Assembly: GCA_027475525.1 (NCBI GenBank)
Contig: JAMWFC010000092.1
Span: 806,001 to 870,000, forward strand
Source: Macrolepiota albuminosa
Lineage: Eukaryota > Basidiomycota > Agaricomycetes > Agaricales > Agaricaceae
Length of the DNA stretch: 64,000 nt
Direction of reading: 5' to 3'
Shown here: piece by piece, positions 10,985 to 22,772 of the stretch
How positions within the stretch are numbered: position 1 is the stretch's first letter
Layout of the letters: every line of letters starts with the position of its first letter
Translations under genes and position numbers: made by a program
Notes under the pieces: generated by a model
Seen by the model: only the letters and a program-made list of their open reading frames with translations
Databases searched by the model: none
What the model was told of the DNA's origin: nothing

Positions 10985-13466
10985 TCATGGTTTATCTGCT
11001 ACCTGCCCCTTCCTTGGGCAAGTGCTTGCAAAATGTTCTTTCTCACCACATGCATAGCACATCACTTCGCGTTTTTCACCCGACCTAGCCAGGCCTGGTT
11101 CCCACTCTTTATGTGGGTCACGATTAGCCTCAGGTTTTGGTGGATTGCACCCGTGCTCCTCAGCCACAATTTTTGGCTCCATTGGCTTAGAACAATGAGG
11201 CCCTGACAATGTTTGTCTTACTATGAACCTAGGGCTTTGGTTGTGTTCCATGTCTGCTTTCCTGACCAGGAAAGTGCCTATCATTTGCAACTAACCATGA
11301 GCTATGCTGATCAAAGTGGTGTGCCATCTTCAATGCCTGTTTGTAATGTATGGCATGTGCTACAAATTCCTCAACCTCATTTATTTCTGGGGATAATCTA
11401 TCATCATGGATTAGCACTCATCTCATCTCTGCAGGAATGCCTTTAAGGAAGGTCTCACACACTGTCCAGGCATCAGAGTAAATGGCCATATTTTGAGCAT
11501 GGTCAACCAGGGTATCATAGAACCCTTGTACTCTGAGGGCCTTGGTATACACTGCAGAGTAAAATGCCTCCCGTGCATCCTGCATTGTGGATGCACTTAC
11601 AAATTGATTGTACAGTTCAAGGATTACATCCTTGAACATCCACTGCTGCCTTGCCCAATTAAAGTGGAGGACGTGATGACAAAACCACCTCTTTGCTGGA
11701 CCTTCCAGAAACTCTGGCAGCACAAATATTTGTTCCTTGTCCATATGATCTCCACCATACAGACATGCTGACAGATGGTAGCATACATCCATGGTCCAGT
11801 CCTCAAGCTTGCTGAACTTTGTTCCCCCCTTATAGGGCAGAATATGCTTTGGATCAGCCCTCCATGGTTTGATTCCTTTGGGTAATCGCAGGGCAATCTC
11901 TACTGCATCATCAATTATGCTCATTAGTTGTCAATGCATAATATCAGTGTAGGCCCTGGTGGCCTCATTCATACCCGGTGTTTTGTTGTGTCCCTCTGCA
12001 GGGACGAACGTCAAGAAGGCCCACACAGACCGAGTCATTGGTCCCCTAGGGCTTTGGGATCTTTTGGCCTGAGGGCCCTGCCCTCCATTATGTCTCTCTG
12101 TCCCTAGCCCCCACAGTTCCTCTTGACTGCTGATATTGCTCCCATGCTTGTTTTGACAACTGTTCTGTGTACGTTCCACAAATTCTCACCTCATTTCATC
12201 AATGGGTTGGGGCCCATTGAAACTGATTTCCTGATCATCAATATGAGAGTAGCCTTGCCCCCATATATCCTGGATTTGCATTCTTTGGAATGCGACTCAG
12301 TCCTGAAATGTATCGGCAAGTGGTATCCTTGCCGGCACTACTGGTTCCTCTGCTTCTCATTTCACCTGCAGTGACAGTACTTCTTCCGGTACTGTTTCCA
12401 GCTGCACATGTGTAGCCAGTCTGGAGGTCACTGTCTTGGCCATGGACATAGCTGTAGTTCAATACCCTATGAACCTCTGCTGCCTCTGCCCAGCTGCTAC
12501 TCATGTCTGGTATTGCTCTAGAGTCTCCCCCACCTGTTGAGGGGCAAAGATGTTGCTAAAAGCCTCCTCAATGTGAGGTGAACTCCCTCTCCCTGTGGGA
12601 ATTGTAGAGATTAACTCTGCATCTGCTGGGGTGGATGCTGCAGACCCTTGGCAACCTTTACGATCAAGGTAGCTCTAAGCTTCCAATTCCAGGATCTGCA
12701 TATATGCCAAAATATATTTGTCTGTTCCTACTTCAGGAATTGCATCACCTCTAGCCTCTATCAACTGCATGTGCTTGTTCACATACAGCTTCAGCCTAGC
12801 CCTCGTTGATAATTTGCTTATCTCTGGATACCTTGTCCAAAGCATAGCTATTTGCATGTCGAGAGTTGCTTCATAATGTCCATTCTTATCTTCATCAGAT
12901 GTATCATCAACCACTGTGGGCTGATGCCTTCTTGTACCAGCCGTATGCAACAGTGCTACTGGCCACTGCTCTCCAGGTCGTTGACTCAGTGGAGTTGATT
13001 CTGGTATATTCCTCCATGGTGTCTCATGAGAAGCTTCCTCTTGTCTACCTTCCAAACTTGTCCAAGCCTCTCCTGCCATTCCAGGAGCCCCTGCCCTAAA
13101 GGTAGATGGTTTTTTCCCTTTGTGCATAGCCATGCCCAAGGTCTTTAATCCCAAGAATTGCACAGGTGCCCTTTGAAGTACCTGTATGATCAGCGGTGAC
13201 TTACTAGCCACCCTGACCTCCCTCCCAACTCTACGCTGAGTCGGACGTCTCTGCTCTGCCATGAGCAAACTTCCTGGCATATCTGTTCTGGCTAGGGTCA
13301 GCTCAACCTCAGCCTCCTCCCAATTTGCCACCTGCTGATCTTGAGTGCGTGCTGCCACAGATGTGGCATTCTTGTCTTTCTGCATCGGGGCAACATTGTC
13401 ATTCTGTTCTGGTGGCAAAGGTTCATGATCCATTCCACTGTCAATTGGCTTGTGTTTGGTGCTCAA
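10985..13466 (-). pseudogene. gag: Gag with zinc knuckle, copy 2b
   Basis: The N-terminal part (13466-12675) is hydrophilic and ends RARLKLYVNKHMQLI, a block also found in copy 2d. The capsid-type core (11924-11418) includes SKLEDWTMDVCYHLS, QIFVLPEFLEGPAKRWF and VQGFYDTLVDHAQNMA. A CCHC knuckle, CYACGEKEHFASTC (CX2CX4HX4C), lies in 11290-10985. Frameshifts split the blocks near 12.6, 12.0 and 11.3 kb. Confidence 0.75.
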
Positions 13467-13577
13467 GAAGCTTGATGGTTGATGTCACTATCAATTGGGA
13501 TTCTAGAACTAAATTCTAGAATGTATAGTTCTTGTATGTTCACATACAGATTATCGTCATTTGAGGATTCAAAAAAG

Positions 13578-13751
13578 TGTAAGAAATTACCGTCTTACTC
13601 ACACAAGACACAGAATCTGCCAAATTGGTAGATTTCTCTGTACATAGTGTTAGTAAAAAATTATCTACCCCAAATATGAGTAAATACAGTATAATTTATA
13701 TATAAATTAATTGAGAAATAATTACCATTGTAATTATTTCCCTATAGTACA
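13578..13751 (-). repeat. 5' LTR of copy 2b
   Basis: The left boundary is fixed by GGATTCAAAAAAG|TGTAAG, matching the LTR/internal junction of 2c (TTACA followed by a T run and GAATCC) and 2d (T run and AAATC). The right end TAGTACA at 13751 is inferred from a length similar to 2d (173 bp). The AT-rich middle fits the family. Confidence 0.55.
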
Positions 13752-15034
13752 CTATGCTTCCAATACCCCTAAGGGTGTGGTGTAAAAGTAAATAATGAAT
13801 AGGTACCTCGAAGAGGTCCCCCTGTTACACATGCCCTGGCATTGTCCAGCACTGTCTGGCATTATCTGGCATCAGAGGAGAGGGATGCATAGGCATCCAC
13901 TGCATGAGAGGAGGCATTTGGAGGAGTGTGAGAAGTGGGGAAGAGTGATGGTGCAGGAGGGAAGGGGGTGCATGATGTGCTGGGGGACAGTAGCAGATGG
14001 GAACTAACAGTAACAGACAGGGTAGCATTAATGGGGGAAAGATGAGAAGGGGTGCATGGGTGTCTGAGAGAGTGCGGAAAGTAGAGGAAGAGGGATGGGG
14101 GTAGAAGAAAGAGGGGAAAGAGGAATAGGAGAGGCATGGGAAAGAGAAAAAGGGGGTGCATGGATATCCATGTCTGGGGGTGCATTGAGGGTGTGTGGGA
14201 AGTGGTGGAAGAGGGATAGAGGTGGGGAGAAAGAGGGGGAGGGGGGTTGGTGTCTGCTGGCATGCCAGCAGACCATAGCAGATGTGGAATGCATAGGCAT
14301 CCACCACATGAGGTAGTGAGTAAAAAGGAGGGATGGCACTAGGGAGAAAGAGGGAGAAGAGCACAAGGGAGGTGTGTGGGTGTCTGCTGTCTGCTGGCAT
14401 GCTAGCAAATAGTAGTGGATGTCAGCATGTAAGCCAGCTCATGTCAGCAAATGGTAGCTGACATGTAAAGAAATTTTCCCATCTAAAAATAACAAATGAT
14501 TTAATAGAGATGGTAGTGGGTTGAAAGAGGGGTAAACAAGTCCAGTGGACCTGGGTCCTATCCATGAGCAGATGAATAGATTATCAACCTAATGACATGT
14601 GATGGTGTCTTTTGACCAATCTACCTGTGTACTGTACCAGTAAATAATAAGTGCCCATAGTTCAGAGAATATTTATTAATTGATATTTTCTATTGTGCAC
14701 CATGGTAGCTAGAGGTGAGTTCAAATCTCCCTAGTGCACATGATGACAGTTAGAACATCTTTTGTTTGCCATTTGTCCTGCTTAGTTTATTGTATTTTGA
14801 ATTTGCTGAACTAGTCTTTATTTGCACCATACTAGGTATTTAGAAGACCCTGTAGTTGTAGTAAGTCATAGGTGGGTTTGACTCATTTTGCAAATTAAAC
14901 ATAATCACATGATATCTAATTTCAGAACTTGTCTGGCAGAGCTATATCTACTAACAGATCAAATAAATTAGAATGGAAAAACCAGACAGTGAATATCAAT
15001 GAAAGATAATCAAAACTAGCAACTATTAAATAAA
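13752..15034. other. Non-coding purine-rich stretch
   Basis: No gene was recognised. From about 13.9 to 14.4 kb the plus strand is strongly G/A-rich (GGGAAAGAGG-type words), which yields spurious Ser/Pro/His-rich minus-strand ORFs. The word GCATAGGCATCCAC occurs at about 13888 and 14289, each beside short TCTGCTGGCATGC repeats, so this may be a remnant of a repeat unit. The remainder is AT-rich with no detectable pattern. Confidence 0.4.
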
Positions 15035-15395
15035 TTACCCTTCTGATGTGTATTCATCCTCACTATATATTCCAACCTCTGCATTAGATCCATGTAAGCT
15101 GTTCAAATATAAGTCATCCACATCATGTAGATAGTCCATCAAGAATGTAAAATCTTCCAGTGTATATGGCTTCTCAGGTCTGGTAAGCATGATATCTTCA
15201 TAATTTGCTATCAAGCAAGATGATGAGAATGGTGAGGGTGATTCTGACATATCATTGGACACATTATCAGTACAATTGGCTAGATTGAAAGAGCCAATGG
15301 GCCTACATCCACCATGTCATTTTGTAGAGCAAAATTCTTGTTCTGTAGACAGAAATGAACTCTTGGTAATCAGTGCCAAATTATAACTCACATTG

Positions 15396-16799
15396 TCAAT
15401 ACAATTCATTGATTCTTCTCCTATCCTCATGTTGGGTCATACATGTGTCATATGCCTCCCACTCCAGGACATTGTTCCCAGTAGTCATGCTTGGAGAATG
15501 AGATTGTTGAGAGGGGGAGGACTGGAATGGAAGGAAGAGCAAAGAAACATCATCATCCTCTGCTGCCAATTCCTCTGCTTGAAATAGTGGCAGAATGCTT
15601 CTACTATCCATCCTTACTGGATAATTCATTTGTTCAGCCACTAAAACAAATAGTGGGGAAACAGTTTTTTTGTCCAGGTCTGCTTGCATTTCTGTCTGTT
15701 CATCTGTTACAACAAATAGTGGAGGAACAGATTTGTTGTCCAGGTTGGTCTGCATTTTTGTTGGCTCATCCATTATAACAAATAGTGGTAGAACAGATTC
15801 TTTGTCCAGGTCAGTCTGCATTTCCATTGGCTCATTCCTTACAATAAATAGCAGTGAAAAAGCTTCTTCATCCAGGTCACTTTGCAATTTTGTCTGTTTA
15901 TCTGTTATAACAAATAGGGGTGAAACAGTGTCATTGTCTCAGGCCATGGCCACAATTTCTATCTGTCCTTCTGCTACATCATCCTCACTAATCAAGTATA
16001 GAGGTGGCAAATTTTTGTCTTCCATCTTCTTGTCCACAGCAATGAACAAAGGTAGGATGATGTCTTCAGTTCCACTGGCAAAAGTACCTGCATTACACAA
16101 ATGGACTGATTCAAATTCTATCCTCTCTAAGTCTGGATCATGAATAGACAGATTGAGAATAACTGCCTGATCATTGTCAGATGCCTCCAGCTCCATGAAA
16201 GTCTGGTGGATATGTGTTACAGGGGCTGAAGAAAGTTGAGATGCTGCTTAAGCCATGATGTGTGAGCATCTCATTGTGGGGCCATAAACCAGTCCAGGTT
16301 TACTTTTATTGTAGAGGTGCTGGAAGGGATGTTGCAGATTCCAGGGTTCAATATGGGTCAAAGATGGCCATTGAGGAGAGGAGACATCAGAGAGAGTTGT
16401 AGGATTTGCTATGGAGATGCAGTTTTGAGAATCAGGTTGCTCACTATTGATAATGTCAGTTAGGAACTCCACACCTGTCAATTGGCCTGTATGAGAAGGA
16501 TTGATGGATGCAGCAATGGAACCAACAATGGAAGCTGCAATGGACCCACCACCAGCAAATAAGTGGATCATATCATTTGCTGTTGAGATATGTTCCATCC
16601 TATCCAGAGACCATAGCTTGTCCAGGGCTAGAAGTGTCTGCTGGCAGCCCTTGGCAGATCCACTATCTGCAAACACATGGAGTAAATTGTTTGGTGGTGG
16701 GATGGACACTATTACATCTGCAGATGGCAATGTCATGAATAGTTGCATACTAAAAAGCTTTCCATGGAATAATATCCTTGCTGATGTATCAGAAGGCAA
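15396..16799 (-). pseudogene. Unrecognised ORF with 22-residue tandem repeats
   Basis: One minus-strand frame of about 468 codons runs through the region, broken only by a TAA (16248) and a TGA (15939). Its C-terminal half carries about five 22-residue units of the form LPLFVIMDEPTKMQTNLDNK plus two residues, with LDKESV and PLF conserved and short degenerate units further upstream. The N-terminal half (IPPPNNLLHVFADS, NDMIHLFAGG) has no repeats. I do not recognise the family. A related acidic fragment is at 15262-15035 in another frame. It abuts the left repeat of the DIRS element, so it could be a host gene remnant or part of another mobile element. Confidence 0.4.
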
Positions 16800-16960
16800 T
16801 GCTGCAGAGTTTCATTGCTCAAAACCTGCACATCCTCTTTGCCAATGTAGTTCCACCAATCACAGCTATACAGGTCCTTGATTAGACCTCAATGGCTCTC
16901 AACAAACTCTAGCATTTCCCTGGGCAAAGTTTGCTGATTTTGGAGGGAAAAAATCAGCTT

Positions 16961-17204
16961 ATACTTTTGATAATCTCCAGGACATTGCAAAGCACATTAT
17001 TCAGTAATGCAGCTCCCAGATATGTTGGGTTAAATCCCTGATTTCATGAGGCCAATGAGGGCAACTATCTGTGCAAAACATCATGTGATTTCTCACCTAG
17101 AGAGCAATCTGAGACCTGTCAAGTAAGACATCCACCTCAGTAATTGCTCTTTAGGTAGGCTACCTAACCAATTACAAAATACATCTCACTGATTGACCTC
17201 TAGT
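16961..17204 (+). repeat. DIRS terminal repeat blocks A1-B1
   Basis: Block A contains TTTTGATAATCTCCAGGACA and CAGTAATGCAGCTCCCAGAT. Block B contains GGGTTAAATC and CATCCACCTCAGTAATTGCT. Both recur in direct orientation at the right end of the element but in swapped order (B then A). The two B copies differ at scattered transitions. Confidence 0.7.
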
Positions 17205-17286
17205 TATTAACTTATTAACATTTTTGTGCTACTACATATTGCTACACAAATTATTCCTCCGTCTCTCAATAAACTTATGAGTTCAC

Positions 17287-17802
17287 ATGGAAAACAAAAG
17301 GAACAGCCTGCTGAGTCATCTAGGAGTCAGACCAAAGTTAGCAGAATGGATAGGAACTCACCACCGCCTGACATCCCAACAACTGACTGAGAGCAGTTGC
17401 TTGTCCAACATCTTTAATTTGTTATTGATGATTTCTGATGTAAACAAAAGTCAAAAATCATTGCCATCACACAAGTCTTTGAGATCATCAACCAATCTGA
17501 AGCAGGTGAAGAACACTGATGTAACACTATCTTGAATTACCTTACCCTACTCAACACCATCAAGGAAAAGGAAAAACAACAAGGAGAACATGCTGCACAC
17601 AGAGAGGAGGCAGAAGGGTTACAAACCAATGAGCAATCTGCTGGATTGCATCAACATGAAGATGAACAAGGAAATGATGCAGGAGACAAAAACAATAGAA
17701 TCCCAAATGAAGAACTCCCCTTTCAGTCTATTCATAGAGAATGACCACACCAAAAGCCTCAAAGTCACCTCAGCAAGAGTTCCTCTGACTCCGACACATT
17801 GA
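17287..17802 (+). pseudogene. Hydrophilic N-terminal ORF remnant of the DIRS element
   Basis: Broken frames between the left repeat and the RT polyprotein encode Lys/Gln/Glu-rich sequence with a basic patch (SRKRKNNKE). A first ORF or an N-terminal extension is common in this position of DIRS elements. I see no domain. The frame changes near 17.53 kb. Confidence 0.35.
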
Positions 17803-18049
17803 AAAGGTCTCAATTTGATGAAAATAAGCTGAAAACAAAGAAATGTAAAATTAAAGAAAGAGAGCTACCTTGATACATAGAAGAAAAGCTTGCTTGAGAT
17901 GTTGAGGATCCCAGATGCTTTGTTCATAACACTCTAAAGATAATTCAATGAATAAATGCAATAATATAAAAAAAAGTCTTATTATTTAAAACCAAAAACT
18001 CCTGCAACTTTACCTCCAAGGCACTGCTAATGTCAAAAAGTATATCTCA

Positions 18050-21000
18050 GTGTCCAAAACAGCTCTCTGCAATTTCCCTGGATTGGAGTGGGACAAACTC
18101 ATTAAGGGAGAACTTGCTAATTTTGATGCAATCTACAGTGCAATACACTACATTGGTGCGCCCAAGGAGAATAGAGAACAAATTGGAGACAGAGACATCA
18201 TCTTTGAACAGAGCAAACCCATCTGTAAAGTTGAAGACCACAGACAGTGGACAGTTGCAGCTAACTTATATGGAGAAGCCCTTAGTTTTGCATGGCCTTG
18301 CCACAAAAATGAATGGGGAGAACACTACTGGTACATTGTTGGACTCTTCTCTGCCAAACCAACAACATTGCATATCTGCATTATTGAATACAAAAAGGCA
18401 GTTTGAGCTCAAGTCAGAGCAGGAACAGGAATGCTGCTCACTGACAGAGGAGCCTTGACTTGTGAGATGCTATACTTGACACTAGCAGAATCAATTACTG
18501 CAGAGCACAAAACAAAAAGGGTGGGAACAAAATGTCCATCAATTGATCAGGCCCTAATGTCAGAGGAGCTGGGAGAGCAATATGCAGGTGTTGGAACACT
18601 CTGGCAGGATGTCTATTCGATAACAACTCGTGTTTCTGGAGATATGTCTGTAGGCAATGTGGAGAAAGTCATCTCAAAACAAGCTGCACTCAAAAAATTT
18701 CAAACTGAGGTTTTAAAGAGTAACATTCCTAAATACCTCCACTATAACTATTATGACCCTGCTGCAAACCTTTGCATTACACTTATTCAATGGTCAACCA
18801 CAACAAAACCATTACCTTTCCCATCTCAAAATGAACTTAATAATACACAAGTTACAAAAACCCTTCAAGATTATTCAGAGCTTTTTGAAATTGTCACACC
18901 TATCAAAGTTCACATATTCAAAGAGCTTGTACATATCCATCCTAATTGCCCATTTGTTGCCTTGGTCATCAGAAGCCTAAAAAATGGTTTTTGGCCTTAT
19001 GCTAATACTAAACCTTTCACATATCCATTGACATGCAATATGTCCCTTGCTCTGCCAGATAATGAACTTGAAGCCAGCTTTATTCATTCTCAAAAGGATA
19101 TAGAGGTGGCATCTGGAAGATTTTCCCAAGACTTTGGAAACCAATTATTTGATGGAATATATAGTTTGCTGATACATGCTGTGCTGAAACCAAAATCAAC
19201 AGATCTACAGCTTGTAACTAATCAATCTGCAGGTCCTTATTCACTGAATTCTATGATTGCTTACAATGATATTTGCAGGTTTCTGATAGACAACATGCAT
19301 CACCTAGGCAAACTCTTGTTACATCTGCACAATACATTGAGCCAGCCACTTGTCATGTGGAAATTGGATGTTATGAATGCATACTGTCTCATCCCAATGC
19401 ATCCAAGATGGCAAATAAAGCAAATTGTTACAGTGGATGGACATTATTAGATTGATTGGTGCAATTGTTTTAGGGGATGAGCATTCTTAAACTGCTGAGT
19501 GTCAGGTTCTGCTGAGTTGGGGGCTTTCCAGGAAAGCAACACCCTTATGAGATGGACTTGATCTACATGTACTCAGGTGTCTGGAACTCTGGACTGTGCT
19601 CTAGTGTTCAAGACGTGAATAAGGGATTTCTGGGATAAGGGGCTTAGTCCGGGGATCAGATGAAGTCAAAAGGATTAGGGGAGTAGAGTTGAGTTGAGAA
19701 CTGGGAGTTCTAAGACAAGACCAGGGTTAGTAAACTTTAAGTCACAAAGTGCATACCAATTTCAAAAGCACGCAAAGAAGTTGAGCATGCCAGTTGAAGC
19801 ATGCCAGTCAGTGTGTACCAGTCAATCAAAGAGCACACAAACAATCAATATAATATTAAGACTAGTCTATTACAAGTGGGTGGCTACTCTTTAAGTACCA
19901 GTGGGAGTTACTCCAGATTCCTGAGGGGTCCTGGAGTGTCTGAGGCAGTTCTGGGAGTAAATGGGCAGCAGGGGGAGGAAGGGGGATTGTATACCAGGGA
20001 TCACACATATGGAGTGTGCAATCAATTAGTGTGGAGGAGTGGTCATGATGTGTGATATGTGATGGCCAAGGTAATTTGACATGATCTGATTGTGGATTGT
20101 CATGCCAGCAGGTGGTCCCAGGGTCTGTGATGCAGGGCTGTCAGAGGGTGCATGTGATGGCAGGGCTTGATGTGCATGATGGTGGTAGAGGCAGTCCTGA
20201 TGGCAGGAGTCGTGTCATGGGGTTGGTGGGGGAGTTCTGAGGTGGTTCTGGGTGGAGAGGTTGTGATACTGGGGTGCATTCAACAGTCTTGTAACCTGGT
20301 CTGCAAAGGACTTGTATGAGGTTGACGACCCTTTATGTTTCAATGATGATACTTACAGCATGAATGCTGCTAATGACTCAAAGTATTACAAACCATATGG
20401 TCAATAGCTCCCTCATGGCCAAGCTAACTTGCTTACCTTGTGGGACAAACTTGGTATACCTCACAAAGAGAAAAAGCAAGTTCATGGAGCATCTTTTACA
20501 ATTATTGGAATTCATGTTGACCCAAATGCAATGACAATGACCTTACCACCTGAGGCCAAGGATGACCTAGTCCAAGAAATGTACCATTTCACTGCTTACC
20601 ATAGAAAGTAATTGATGCACCATATCAAGCAAGCATGGCAGAGGCTCACAGGGTGGGTTAACTGGGGATTAAATGTCTTTTTTCTACTTGCTCCATGCTT
20701 ATCTAACATTTATGCCAAGCTTGCAACAATCTCCAACAATCCTGATGTGCACGTCTGGTGCAACAAAGAGATTAGGGCTGACCTCATTTGGGGAGCCCAA
20801 CACATTGAGAAATCAGATGGGATTTACATCTTGGATGCCAAAGCTTGGAGCCCTGAGCAAGCTGATGTTATCATCAAATGTGATCCCTGCCCTTCTGGCA
20901 TGGCTTTTTGGTATCCTGAGACAAAAAAGGCATTTTTCTGCATGACTCAGAGTGACATGCCACCAGACCTTATTTTCTTCCTAGAGACTTTAACTGTGAC

Positions 21001-21316
21001 AAGCACATTGTTGCATGCAAACAGAGACACTACCACTTCAAAACACATACTCATCTATTCTAACAACTCCAATATGATAGATATTTTCAACTCCTTACAT
21101 GCACAACCCCTTTACAACAACCTCTTAAAAGCAGCAGTGGATGTGATCATTGAGGAAAGCCATAAACTCAAGGTACTACATATCCTGGGTGCCCGGAATA
21201 TCTGTGCTGACCTCCTGTCTCGAGGGAAGTTTGAAAAAGCTTGTAGTCTTTTCCCCACCCTCAAAATAACCAACTTTCCATCCCCTCATGAGCTGCTGAG
21301 GGAATCTCAAAAATGA
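18050..21316 (+). pseudogene. DIRS RT/RNase H polyprotein, interrupted by an LTR
   Basis: The frame opens at about 18050, with one TGA at 18404 where related proteins would be expected to have Arg (KAV-stop-AQVRAGTGMLLTD). It runs to 19450, including LIHAVLKPKSTDLQLV and the first RT catalytic block VMWKLDVMNAYCLIPMHP. The solo LTR 1b then intervenes. Coding resumes at about 20290 with DLYEVDDPLCFNDDTYSM (VDD replacing the usual YxDD), then LWDKLGIPHKEKKQVHG and GWVNWGLNVFFLLAPCLSN. It ends with the RNase H tail LKVLHILGARNICADLLSRG. Frameshifts lie near 20.4 and 20.6 kb. Confidence 0.7.
19500..20268 (-). repeat. Solo LTR of gypsy family 1 (copy 1b)
   Basis: This 769-bp LTR starts TGTCAGGTTCTG and ends GGTTGTGATA, a decayed TGACA. 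It aligns end to end with the LTR at 24933. The flanks are CTGAG (19495-19499) and CTGGG (20269-20273), a 5-bp target-site duplication with one change. No internal sequence remains, as expected after LTR-LTR recombination. Many CpG sites of the 1a LTR read TG or CA here, so the copy is old. Confidence 0.85.
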
Positions 21317-21372
21317 TTATCCCTACAGTGAGACCAAGACAACCACACTGTGTGGCTTGGTCTTGAGAGCAC

Positions 21373-22251
21373 TTGATACATGAATGCTCTATTGTACTCG
21401 GTTATTCTATTAATGACTCAACATATAAATGCTATGGGTCTGCCCTGAACTTGTACCTAAATTTTGTCAAAATACACAATCTCAACACTACACCAACTGC
21501 AGACACCCTTTCCTTATACATTGCTTATATGTTGCATCATATTAATCCCAAGTCTATCTCATCCTACCTCTCAGGTATATGTAATCAGCTGGAGATCTAT
21601 TTTTCCAATGTTTGTAATGCCAGAAACTCTGCTTTGGTCAAAAAAACACTCTCAGGCTCTAAAAAAAGATTTTCATTTGCCACTACATGGAAGACTGCAC
21701 TGACTCTAGATGATATATCACACATTGTTAGAGTTTACCCATCTATTCCATTCCATCTTATAATGACATCCTTTTTCACAATGCTTATAACTGGTTTCTT
21801 CACACTACTACAACTCAGAGAGATGGCTATCCCAGATGATGTCAGCCTATGTGATTATAGAAAGGTCACCATAGCCTCCTCAGTATCAATCTCTGACAAT
21901 GAATTTTCATTCTTCCTACCTACCTATAAAACCAATGTCTTCTTTGAAGGTAACCATGTTCTAGTTCACAAACAACACCATAGCCCTGACCCACATGCCT
22001 GCTTTGTCAAGTATTGGACAAGCAGGCACCACTGCTTCCCCTTATGCAGAGAGCTATGGCTGATGAGCAACAGTCAACCTCCTCCTCAAATATTCTTCGT
22101 AGATTGCCTCCATGCCTTTTTTGACAAGACATTTGCTGGTCAGTCTCTTCAAAGTGGTGGAGCAACATTCCTTGCAGAGTCCAGAGTGGCCCGTCATCTA
22201 ATACAGGCTGCAGGCAGATGGGCTACCAACTCATTCCAAAGATACATATGA
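21373..22251 (+). CDS. Tyrosine recombinase of the DIRS element (probably inactive)
   Basis: This open frame of 292 codons has the N-terminal core-binding fold (YKCYGSALNLYLNFVKIHNL) and the catalytic C-terminal half. The C-terminal boxes are present: ITGFFTLLQLREMAIPDD (box 1, where the family usually has an Arg before L), GQSLQSGGATFLAESRVARH (box 2) and GRWATNSFQRYI with the nucleophilic Tyr. In box 2 the expected His and Arg of G-H-S-x-R both read Gln. Three of four catalytic residues therefore appear lost although the frame is intact. It normally inserts a circular cDNA without a target-site duplication. The start in the track frame is not an ATG-verified start. Confidence 0.7.
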   Translation: MIHECSIVLGYSINDSTYKCYGSALNLYLNFVKIHNLNTTPTADTLSLYIAYMLHHINPKSISSYLSGICNQLEIYFSNVCNARNSALVKKTLSGSKKRFSFATTWKTALTLDDISHIVRVYPSIPFHLIMTSFFTMLITGFFTLLQLREMAIPDDVSLCDYRKVTIASSVSISDNEFSFFLPTYKTNVFFEGNHVLVHKQHHSPDPHACFVKYWTSRHHCFPLCRELWLMSNSQPPPQIFFVDCLHAFFDKTFAGQSLQSGGATFLAESRVARHLIQAAGRWATNSFQRYI

Positions 22252-22772
22252 AAACACCCCATTGTACTTCATGTCCTTGTGCTCAGCAGGCATGTCAACA
22301 GTGCTGATCCATGTTAAGCAAACACCATTGTGCACAGCAGGTGTATTGTCAATCTTTTTTCCATTCCTGATCCAAACATCCCAATGCACTCAGCAGGTAT
22401 GTTTTGAGTTGAAGCTACAGTGCAAACTGATCTTATTGTTGAACAGGCAATGAACTCTTTCTTCTCACTGCGCTCTTACCCTTGCATGTAGCAGGTATCA
22501 GACTTGCGGTAGATGTTGTTTTCACACAAAAACTCAGTCTTGTGCATAGCTACTGCAGTACTTTGCTGTGTTAATATATATCATTATTGCCATTGCACCT
22601 GCTCATCTCCAATTGCTTACAGAGCTCAATGGTCTCCCTCCAATAGGATATAGCCATTACACTAGCAAGCACAATAATATTTCTGACTGAGACCAGCTCA
22701 ACAAGCCCTCTTGGAAGACCTGGTATAAAAAATTCTTTGTCATCTGACCTTAAGCGGCTAAGCAGCTCATTG
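22252..22772. other. Non-coding 3' segment of the DIRS element
   Basis: Between the recombinase stop and repeat B2 there is no open frame. The short motif CAGCAGGTATG or CAGCAGGTGT recurs about four times (22.28-22.50 kb) at spacings of 50-70 bases. I cannot assign it a role. Confidence 0.4.

Larger units (their letters stand above)
6424..13751 (-). mobile_element. Ty3/gypsy family 2, copy 2b (decayed)
   Basis: On the minus strand from right to left this holds a 5' LTR (13578-13751), a conserved post-LTR segment, gag (13466 to about 11000), protease (about 10630-10200), RT and RNase H (9632 to 8070) and integrase with a chromodomain-like tail (7720 to 6424). Protein order and sequence match copy 2c throughout, but frameshifts and stops are numerous. 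ORF3 and the 3' LTR are missing: the element stops just after pol, 33 bases from the LTR of copy 2a. Confidence 0.8.

Noticed and set aside
4278..13751. Copies 2a and 2b as one element with its 3' half inverted
   Set aside because: The two LTRs are too different to be a pair and ORF3 of 2a lacks its 5' half, so two independent fragments fit better.
13900..14420. Ser/Pro/His-rich minus-strand ORFs
   Set aside because: They result from the purine-rich plus strand. Three frames are open at once and none shows a domain or codon pattern.
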